A stretch of DNA of 10,951 nt from Thermoanaerobaculia bacterium (GTDB lineage: Bacteria; Acidobacteriota; Thermoanaerobaculia; Gp7-AA8): contig JAMPYE010000104.1 of the NCBI GenBank assembly GCA_023700825.1, positions 1-10,951 of the forward strand, read 5' to 3'. Shown here one piece after another: positions 5,252-10,951 of the stretch. The first letter of the stretch is position 1. Every line of letters begins with the position of its first letter. The notes below the pieces were generated by a model. The model saw nothing but the letters and a program-made list of their open reading frames with translations. It had not been told where the DNA came from and did not search any database. The position numbers were made by a program, and so were the translations under genes.

Positions 5252-7030
5252 ATGGCTCGATCAAGACAGTCTGACCTGGAGCTGGAGATCCTCGAGGAGA
5301 ACGTCGGCGACCTCGCAATCGAGGAGAAGCACCCCGAGGTGAAGCAACTCGTATCCCTCGGCAAAGACAAGGGCTTCCTCCTTTACGACGAGATTTACGA
5401 GATTCTTCCCGAGGAGCTCACGAGTGTCCCCGAGGAGCTCGACGAGATTTACATCCGCCTCGCCGACCTCGGAATCGAAGTCGTGGACGACGCCGAGCGT
5501 CCCATCCCCGTCGTCAAGGAAGAGACCGAAGAGAAGGAACCCGCGGAAGCTCGCGAAGAAGCGCAGCCCGAAGTCGTCACCCCGGCCGCGAGCGTCATCG
5601 ACAAGACCAACGACCCGGTGCGCATGTACCTGCGCGAGATGGGCACGGTCAAACTGCTCGACCGCGAGGGCGAAGTCGAGATCGCGAAGAGGATCGAGCA
5701 CGGCGAGCGCCGCGTGTTCAAGGCCCTTTCGCAGAACCGCATCATCCTCGACGAGATCGTCAAGATCTACGAGGCGGCGAAGAAGGACCCGAAGGTCATC
5801 AAGGAGATGATCGACCTCGCGACGCCGGACGAGCTGGAAATCGTCGATCCGAACGACGTGAAGACGATCAACAAGATCGCCGAGATCATGAAGATCTTCG
5901 AGCAGATCGCCAAGCTCGACAAGAAGATGAAGGACGCCCACACGAAGCAGGGCGAGGCCCGGACGAAGAAAGCGCAGGCGCTCTTCGAGAAGAGCCTCGA
6001 CAAGTGGGGCCGCGACCTCGCCGACAACCTGCGTCTGGTCGACTTCACTCCCGCGACGCGCAATCGGATGATCAACAAGCTCCGCGACATCGACTCCGAG
6101 TTCGGACAGGTGGCGTCGGTCATCCGCAAGGACGAGGCCGTCCTCAAGCGCGAGAAGGACCGTTCGCGCCGCGACTTCTACAAGAAGCGCGTCGCGAAGT
6201 ACCAGGAGAAGCTCGGCGAGATCGAGAAGCTCTACGCCTGCAACCACGAGGAGATCCGTCGCACGGTCCGCGAGATCGCGGGCGGTGAGGTCGAGGCCGA
6301 GGGGGCGAAGCAGGAACTGATCGTCGCGAACCTCCGCCTCGTCGTGTCGATCGCGAAGAAGTACACGAACCGCGGACTGCAGTTCCTCGACCTCATCCAG
6401 GAAGGCAACATCGGCCTGATGAAGGCGGTCGAGAAGTTCGAATACCGCCGCGGCTACAAGTTCTCGACCTACGCGACGTGGTGGATCCGCCAGGCGATCA
6501 CCCGCGCGATCGCCGACCAGGCGAGGACGATCCGCATCCCGGTCCACATGATCGAGACGATCAACAAGCTGACGCGCACCTCGCGCGCGCTCGTCCAGGA
6601 GCTCGGCCGCGAGCCGACGGCCGAGGAGATCGCCGATCGCATGGACATGCCGGTCTCCAAGGTCCGCAAAATCATGAAGATCGCGCAGGAGCCGATCTCC
6701 CTCGAAACGCCGATCGGCGAAGAGGAAGATTCGCATCTCGGCGACTTCATCGAGGACCGCAGCGCGGTCTCCCCGATCGACCACGTCATCGTCGCAAACC
6801 TGAAGGACCAGACGGCGCGCGTGCTCCGCACCCTCACCCCGCGTGAGGAGCAGGTGCTGAAGATGCGCTTCGGCGTCGGCGACGGATCCGAGCACACGCT
6901 CGAGGAAGTTGGCCGGTCGTTCAACGTCACGCGCGAGCGGATTCGCCAGATCGAGTCGAAGGCGCTGCGCAAGCTGCGTCACCCGTCACGCTCGAAGAAA
7001 CTGCGCCCGTTCCTCGACGCGACGTTCTAG
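5252..7030 (+). CDS. rpoD: primary RNA polymerase sigma factor (sigma70/SigA)
   Basis: This is the housekeeping sigma factor that directs RNA polymerase to most promoters; 592 residues, close to the group 1 family (about 580-620 in diderms). Seen: region 1.1 (about 25-85) with VKQLVSLGKDKGFLLYDEI; an acidic linker; region 1.2 at DPVRMYLREMG (121-131); a large charged non-conserved region (about 160-345) as in E. coli RpoD; region 2 (about 352-422) with AKQELIVANLRLVVSIAKKY, LIQEGNIGLMKAVEKF and YATWWIRQAITRAI; region 3 with PVHMIETINKL and the finger DSHLGDFIED; and region 4 with the helix-turn-helix TLEEVGRSFNVTRERIRQIE (549-568). Region 1.1 marks it as the primary sigma rather than an alternative one. 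The start is ATG 5252; GGAGG at 5234-5238 is a rather distant 13 nt upstream, with GAGAAG (5242-5247) nearer. It is the last gene of the locus, followed by a strong hairpin. Confidence 0.97.
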   Translation: MARSRQSDLELEILEENVGDLAIEEKHPEVKQLVSLGKDKGFLLYDEIYEILPEELTSVPEELDEIYIRLADLGIEVVDDAERPIPVVKEETEEKEPAEAREEAQPEVVTPAASVIDKTNDPVRMYLREMGTVKLLDREGEVEIAKRIEHGERRVFKALSQNRIILDEIVKIYEAAKKDPKVIKEMIDLATPDELEIVDPNDVKTINKIAEIMKIFEQIAKLDKKMKDAHTKQGEARTKKAQALFEKSLDKWGRDLADNLRLVDFTPATRNRMINKLRDIDSEFGQVASVIRKDEAVLKREKDRSRRDFYKKRVAKYQEKLGEIEKLYACNHEEIRRTVREIAGGEVEAEGAKQELIVANLRLVVSIAKKYTNRGLQFLDLIQEGNIGLMKAVEKFEYRRGYKFSTYATWWIRQAITRAIADQARTIRIPVHMIETINKLTRTSRALVQELGREPTAEEIADRMDMPVSKVRKIMKIAQEPISLETPIGEEEDSHLGDFIEDRSAVSPIDHVIVANLKDQTARVLRTLTPREEQVLKMRFGVGDGSEHTLEEVGRSFNVTRERIRQIESKALRKLRHPSRSKKLRPFLDATF

Positions 7031-7055
7031 AGATCACACGCACTCCGAAGAAAGA

Positions 7056-7079
7056 ACGGGCGGCCGCAAGGCCGCCCGT
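7056..7079 (+). terminator. GC-rich terminator hairpin after rpoD
   Basis: ACGGGCGGCC (7056-7065) and GGCCGCCCGT (7070-7079) form a perfect 10-bp stem closed by the GNRA tetraloop GCAA, 25 nt after the rpoD stop. The run after it (CGTCGTTCC) is poor in T, so it is not a canonical U-tract terminator. It may work as a U-independent terminator or as a 3'-end stabiliser. Confidence 0.75.
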
Positions 7080-7256
7080 CGTCGTTCCGGGTGGACGGAA
7101 CCATGCGAAGTCCGCCGCGCGTGGACTCGCTCGACTCGAGCACTCGCCTCTCTCGCGCGGCGTTCCCCGACTCGTCGCACGGGTCTTTTCATCGGACGAC
7201 GCCCTTCGGGCCGGCGGGCCCCCACATCCCGTCGTGCGAATTATCACCTCGAAAAA

Positions 7257-7292
7257 TTTACAACTTGTGCTATCAAGCTCTACGTCTATTTA
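7257..7292 (+). promoter_or_regulatory. AT-rich promoter candidate for the DUF1302 operon
   Basis: This is the most A/T-rich stretch between 7030 and 7625. TTTACA (7257-7262) and TTGTGC (7265-7270) are possible -35 boxes. TACGTC (7281-7286, 18 nt after the first) or TATTTA (7287-7292, 16 nt after the second) are possible -10 boxes. None is a strong match, so the exact promoter is uncertain. Confidence 0.3.
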
Positions 7293-7612
7293 GTCAGAGC
7301 GGCGAATCACCACGCGAACCCGGTTTCCCAGTTCTCGATTGCGTTCCCGTATCGGTCCGGCGATGGAGGGTGTGTTTTGGATGATCACTCGCCAGCGGCA
7401 GTTGCAGTCTTCGCGTTTTCCGCTTTCCGATTGTGCCCGGAGCGACTGCCGCGCCGCGTCGGAGGCGACCCTTCCCTGGGATCGCGCAGACGTCGGGGCG
7501 GGCCACGGCCCTCGTCGCGCCGGTGACTCTTGAGAGCAGCAACGAACTGACGGGCGGTACGACCGTCGATGTCATGAGTTCAGTGCGTTCCGAACACGTC
7601 GATTTCATGGAG

Positions 7613-7619
7613 AGGAGGA
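7613..7619 (+). promoter_or_regulatory. strong ribosome binding site deciding the DUF1302 start
   Basis: AGGAGGA lies 5 nt before the ATG at 7625. It overlaps the in-frame codons after an upstream ATG at 7607, which makes that ATG and the earlier in-frame starts unlikely. Confidence 0.85.
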
Positions 7620-7624
7620 ATCAG

Positions 7625-9550
7625 ATGAGCAGAGTGAGAGGATCGAAGTTGATTCCAAAGGCGCTGCACCGGGGAGGGATTGCCCTCACGGCACTCCTGG
7701 CGCTGGCGGTCGGTTTCCCGGGCGAAGCGGCGGACTTGTCGAGTGGCAACTACACCCTTAACGTCGACACCACGATCTCGTGGGGCACGCGTGTCCGGGT
7801 GGCGGCGACCGACCAGTCGATCGTCGGTCTGACGAACGGGGGAACGGCGTACTCGGTCAACGGTGACGACGGAAACCTGAACTTCGACACCGGCCTCAAC
7901 AGCAACGCCCTCAAGGCCACGCTCGACATCGACTTCGCTTACAAGAACGCCGGCGTCTTCCTCCGGGGAACCGGCTTCTACGACTACGAGCTCGAAGAGA
8001 ACAATCGGGCGCGCACTCCGCTGACCGAGGACGCTCTCGACTGGGTCGGAAGCCGCGCCGAACTGCTCGACGCATTCGTCTGGTACAAGTTCAACGTCGG
8101 AAGCCGCGCCGCCCAGGTCCGGGCAGGCAAGCAGGTGCTGAACTGGGGCGAGAGCACCTTCATCGGCGGCGGCCTGAGCTCGATCAACCCGATCGACGTC
8201 GCCGCGATCCGCGTCCCCGGCGCCGAGCTGCGCGAGGCCTTCCGGCCGAGCGGCGTCGTGTGGGGCTCGATGGACCTCTCCAACAGCGTCTCGCTGCAGG
8301 CCTTCTACCAGTACGACTGGGAAAGCACCGTCATCGATCCTCCCGGCACGTACTTCTCCTCCTCCGACTTCGCGGGGCCCGGAGGCTCACACGTGTTCCT
8401 CGGCTTCGGATCGGCGGCCGACATCGGCCCGTCACCGGCCTTCATTCAGCCGCCGCTCAACCGGCCGTTCCTCGCCGTGTCGCGCACGACTGACGACGAG
8501 CCCGATGACGGCGGCCAGTACGGCCTGACCGTGCGCTGGTTCGCAGACAGCCTCGGCGGAACCGAGTTCGGGCTCTACTACGTCAACTACCACAGCCGTC
8601 TCCCGGTGGTGAACGCGATCACCGGCACGGTGCAGGGAGCGCAGGCTGCAGCCGTGGCCGGGCCGAGAGCCGCGGGGGTCGTCTACGCGGCCGCCGGCGT
8701 GAAGCCGGGGCAGAGCCCGCAGGTCGATGCACTCGCCGCCGCGGCGGGTCAGGCCGCGGCGACCGACGCCTACGCCGCCACTGCACGCTACTTCCTCGCC
8801 TATCCCGAAGACATCACGATGTACGGGATCAGCTGGAACTCGCAGCTCGGCACGAGCGGCATCGCATTCCAGGGCGAGGTTTCCTATCAGCAGGACAAGC
8901 CGTTCCTCGTCGACGACGTCGAGCTGCTCTTCGCGTCGCTCTCGCCGATCTCGCCGGGCCTCGCCGCCACGAACCAGGTCGCGCCCGGTGGCGTCGGCTT
9001 CGCAACGCGAGTCGACGGCTTCCGCCGTCTCGACGCGACGCAGTTCCAGTTCACTCTGACCAAGGTGCTCGGCCAGTTCGCCGGCGCCGACCAGGCCACC
9101 TTCCTGATCGAACCGGCCATCACGCACGTCTCCGGCATGCCGGACAAGTCGGTGCTGCGATTCGAAGCGCCGGGAACCTACACGAGCGGCAACCCCATCC
9201 ACGCGGGACCCGGCGGCGCGCACGCGGGCAAGGCGTTCGAGCCCGAAGATGCCTTCGCCGACCCGACGTCGTGGGGCTATCAGTTCGCGGCCCGGCTCGA
9301 CTACAACAACGCGGTCGGAGCCTTCAACCTCTCGCCTCGCTTCGCGTGGCAGCACGACGTGGACGGCGTCTCGCCCGGGCCCGGCGGCAACTTCATCGAG
9401 GGCCGCTATGCAGCGACCGTCGGCCTCGCCGCAAACTACCAGAACCAGTGGGAGTTCGACCTCAGCTACACGAACTTCGGTGGTGCGAACCGTTACAACC
9501 TCATCAACGACCGCGACTTTTTAGCCGGTGTCGTCAAGTTCTCGTACTAG
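7625..9550 (+). CDS. DUF1302 family outer-membrane protein
   Basis: This is a 641-residue exported protein of the DUF1302 family, predicted outer-membrane beta-barrels of unknown substrate. Seen: an N-terminal signal peptide with a basic start (MSRVRGSKLIPK), a hydrophobic core ALTALLALAVGF and a likely cut after GEA or GEAA near residue 37; alternating polar/apolar strands throughout; the family hallmark GKQVLNWGES (168-177) followed by INPIDVAAIRVPGAELREAF; YPEDITMYGISW (393-404); and a C-terminus ending KFSY, the terminal aromatic residue expected for Bam-dependent barrels. An alanine-rich stretch (331-387, 23 of 57 residues Ala) precedes YPEDI. The start is ATG 7625, fixed by the strong AGGAGGA and the signal peptide. 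The DUF1329 gene follows after 12 nt, a pairing common in other bacteria. In Pseudomonas such pairs have been linked to growth on fatty esters, which hints at hydrophobic substrates. Function here is inferred. Confidence 0.9.
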   Translation: MSRVRGSKLIPKALHRGGIALTALLALAVGFPGEAADLSSGNYTLNVDTTISWGTRVRVAATDQSIVGLTNGGTAYSVNGDDGNLNFDTGLNSNALKATLDIDFAYKNAGVFLRGTGFYDYELEENNRARTPLTEDALDWVGSRAELLDAFVWYKFNVGSRAAQVRAGKQVLNWGESTFIGGGLSSINPIDVAAIRVPGAELREAFRPSGVVWGSMDLSNSVSLQAFYQYDWESTVIDPPGTYFSSSDFAGPGGSHVFLGFGSAADIGPSPAFIQPPLNRPFLAVSRTTDDEPDDGGQYGLTVRWFADSLGGTEFGLYYVNYHSRLPVVNAITGTVQGAQAAAVAGPRAAGVVYAAAGVKPGQSPQVDALAAAAGQAAATDAYAATARYFLAYPEDITMYGISWNSQLGTSGIAFQGEVSYQQDKPFLVDDVELLFASLSPISPGLAATNQVAPGGVGFATRVDGFRRLDATQFQFTLTKVLGQFAGADQATFLIEPAITHVSGMPDKSVLRFEAPGTYTSGNPIHAGPGGAHAGKAFEPEDAFADPTSWGYQFAARLDYNNAVGAFNLSPRFAWQHDVDGVSPGPGGNFIEGRYAATVGLAANYQNQWEFDLSYTNFGGANRYNLINDRDFLAGVVKFSY

Positions 9551-9562
9551 GGAGGCACGTCC

Positions 9563-10927
9563 ATGCTAAGGAAAGCAATTCTCGTTTTCGTTTGCGCACT
9601 GGCGCTGGTCGCGGGTACTTCGGCAACGTTGTCGGCTCAGACGGCGGCGAAGGACATCGCGCGTCTCGGCGCTGACCTGACCCCGCTTGGCGGGGAGAAG
9701 GCCGGTAACGCCGCAGGCACGATTCCCGCCTGGGACGGCGGCATCAAGTCCCCGCCCGCCGGATACAAGAAGGGAGGCCACTACGTCGATCCGTTCGCCG
9801 GCGACAAGCCCCTCTTCACGATCACGGGCAGCAACATGGGGCAGTACGCGGCGAATCTGACGCCGGGCCAGCAGGCCCTGCTGAAGGCGTACCCGACGTA
9901 CAAAATGAACGTCTATCCGACGCGGCGCAGCGCGTCGCACCCGAAGCGGATCTACGACAAGACCAGGGAGATCGCGGCGACGGCGAAGACCGTGGAGAAC
10001 GGCTACGGCGTGTCCGGCGCGGTCAACGGCATCCCGTTCCCGGTTCCGAAGCAGGGCGTCGAAGTCATCTGGAACCACCTGCTTCGCTATCGCGGCGACA
10101 GCGCCGCTCGCGACGTCGCGCAGGCCGCGCCGACGCGCAAGGGCGACTACACGCTCGTCCAGTTCCGCGACGAGTTCTTCATGCTCTACAGCATGCCCGG
10201 GATGACCGAGGCTCAGCTCAACAACAAGATCCTCTTCTTCAAGCAGGAAGTCATGGCTCCGGCACGCCTCGCGGGAGGCATCCTGCTGGTTCAGGAGTCG
10301 CTGAACCAGGTCAAGGAGCACCGGAGCGCCTGGCTCTACAACCCCGGACAGCGCCGCGTCCGCCGTGCGCCTAACGTCGCCTACGACAACCCGGGCACCG
10401 CGGCCGACGGCATGCGCACCTCGGACCAGCTCGACATGTTCAACGGCGCGGTCGACCGCTACGACTGGAAGCTCGTCGGCAAGAAGGAAATGTACGTTCC
10501 GTACAACGCCTACCGGTTCCAGGATCCGAAGGTGAAGTTCTCCGACATCCTGAAGCCGCTGCACATCAACCAGGACCTCTCCCGCTACGAACTGCATCGC
10601 GTGTGGGTCGTCGACGCGACGCTGAAGGCGGGCGAGCGCCATATCTACAAGCGCCGCACGTTCTACGTCGACGAGGACAGCTGGCAGATCCTCGCGATCG
10701 ACCAGTACGACAATCGCGACCAGCTCTGGCGCGTGTCCGAAGCGCATGCGATGAACTACTACGACGTCCCGACGATCTGGACCTCGCTCGAGGTTCACAC
10801 GGACCTCCAGGCCGGACGCTATCTCGCGATCGGCATGAACAGCGAGTACAAACCGTACGACTTCAACGTCAAGCGCACGATGCAGGACTACACTCCGGAA
10901 GCCCTGCGCCGTTCCGGCGTTCGCTGA
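9563..10927 (+). CDS. DUF1329 family exported protein (LolB-like fold)
   Basis: This is a 454-residue member of DUF1329, close to the family's usual length of about 450. The family is described as related to outer-membrane lipoprotein-sorting (LolA/LolB-like) folds, suggesting binding of hydrophobic ligands in the periplasm. Seen: a signal peptide MLRKAILVFVCALALVAG with likely cleavage after TLSA near residue 25; the early motif LGADLTPLGGEKAGNA; GTIPAWDGGI; NGYGVSGAVNGIPFPVPKQG; WLYNPGQRRVRRAP; and the C-terminal RRTFYVDEDSW with YLAIGMNSEYKPYDFN. The Cys in the signal core is not in a lipobox, so the protein is probably soluble rather than lipid-anchored. The start has GGAGG (9551-9555) 7 nt upstream. 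It is translated from the same message as the DUF1302 gene 12 nt upstream, and the two products probably act together at the envelope. No catalytic residues are recognisable. Confidence 0.9.
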   Translation: MLRKAILVFVCALALVAGTSATLSAQTAAKDIARLGADLTPLGGEKAGNAAGTIPAWDGGIKSPPAGYKKGGHYVDPFAGDKPLFTITGSNMGQYAANLTPGQQALLKAYPTYKMNVYPTRRSASHPKRIYDKTREIAATAKTVENGYGVSGAVNGIPFPVPKQGVEVIWNHLLRYRGDSAARDVAQAAPTRKGDYTLVQFRDEFFMLYSMPGMTEAQLNNKILFFKQEVMAPARLAGGILLVQESLNQVKEHRSAWLYNPGQRRVRRAPNVAYDNPGTAADGMRTSDQLDMFNGAVDRYDWKLVGKKEMYVPYNAYRFQDPKVKFSDILKPLHINQDLSRYELHRVWVVDATLKAGERHIYKRRTFYVDEDSWQILAIDQYDNRDQLWRVSEAHAMNYYDVPTIWTSLEVHTDLQAGRYLAIGMNSEYKPYDFNVKRTMQDYTPEALRRSGVR

Positions 10928-10928
10928 T

Positions 10929-10948
10929 CCTCGCCCACGGTGGCGGGG
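10929..10948 (+). terminator. possible terminator hairpin cut by window end
   Basis: CCTCGCC (10929-10935) pairs with GGCGGGG (10942-10948), with one G-U pair and a 6-nt loop, 1 nt after the DUF1329 stop. The window ends before a U-tract could be seen, so it is uncertain whether the operon stops here. Confidence 0.35.
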
Positions 10949-10951
10949 GGG

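Larger units (their letters stand above)
7080..7624 (+). other. rpoD to DUF1302 gap (545 nt)
   Basis: No gene is supported here. It contains an imperfect hairpin GGTGGAC/GTCCGCC (7090-7096 with 7110-7116), a run of ACTCG words (about 7125-7175), an inverted repeat TCGCACG/CGTGCGA (7175-7181 with 7233-7239) enclosing GCCC-TTC-GGGC (7201-7211), an AT-rich promoter-like stretch (about 7238-7295), a small GACGG/CCGTC hairpin (7549-7567), and the ribosome binding site of the next gene. If the promoter is near 7290, the downstream operon would have a leader of about 300 nt. Confidence 0.55.

Noticed and set aside
5261..6982. 573-residue antisense open frame opposite rpoD
   Set aside because: It is the antisense reading of a well-conserved sigma factor; its low-complexity Leu/Asp/Arg/Val composition and lack of motifs mark it as a GC artefact. 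The antisense frames at 1758-3050, 8432-9355 and 9566-10798 are rejected for the same reason.
7080..7300. tRNA or known riboswitch after rpoD
   Set aside because: Hairpins are present, but there is no cloverleaf spacing, no T-loop GGTTCRA in context and no CCA end, and no riboswitch core was recognised.
7381..7533. 50-codon frame with GGAGGG upstream in the DUF1302 leader
   Set aside because: The spacing is usable, but the frame has mixed codon use, no recognisable features and competing open frames in all phases; not enough to call a gene.
7433..7624. In-frame extension of the DUF1302 protein
   Set aside because: It would bury the signal peptide behind 64 residues; the strong AGGAGGA marks the ATG at 7625.
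1..10951. CRISPR array, insertion sequence or phage genes
   Set aside because: No regularly spaced long direct repeats, transposase or phage-like proteins were seen in any frame.

Overview
The window is GC-rich DNA with strong G/C preference at third codon positions. It comes from a Gram-negative (two-membrane) bacterium, since it encodes an outer-membrane beta-barrel protein and a secreted partner. All five convincing genes lie on the + strand. The content would fit Acidobacteriota or a neighbouring high-GC lineage, but I cannot fix the taxon from sequence alone, and that assignment is low confidence.

Region 1 (1-7079) is a macromolecular-synthesis locus: rpsU (ribosomal protein S21), mutS2 (MutS2 ATPase with an Smr tail), dnaG (primase) and rpoD (primary sigma factor). 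This is the classical rpsU-dnaG-rpoD arrangement, linking the start of translation, replication and transcription, with mutS2 placed between rpsU and dnaG. A good sigma70-type promoter (TTGACC, 18 nt, TAAAAT) precedes rpsU. A textbook intrinsic terminator lies in the 78-nt gap between rpsU and mutS2. It probably lets S21 be made in excess while a fraction of transcripts reads through to the low-abundance DNA proteins. The rpoD gene has a 438-nt upstream gap of its own. That gap holds a hairpin just after dnaG, a weak promoter candidate and a potentially structured leader (10-bp closing stem at 5087-5188 plus a second hairpin before the ribosome binding site). A GC-rich hairpin with a GCAA tetraloop ends the unit after rpoD.

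Region 2 (7080-7624) has no convincing gene. It contains hairpins, an AT-rich stretch at about 7238-7295 that is the most promoter-like place, and a strong ribosome binding site at its end.

Region 3 (7625-10927) is a two-gene operon with a 12-nt gap. It encodes a DUF1302-type outer-membrane protein and a DUF1329-type exported protein. These two families occur together in many Gram-negative bacteria, often near MMPL/RND transporters, and are thought to handle hydrophobic compounds at the cell envelope. No transporter gene is in view; the window ends 24 nt after the second gene, inside a possible terminator.

No tRNA, rRNA, CRISPR array, insertion sequence or phage gene was recognised. The least explained parts are the rpoD leader, the short repeats in the two gaps flanking dnaG, and the DUF1302/DUF1329 pair.
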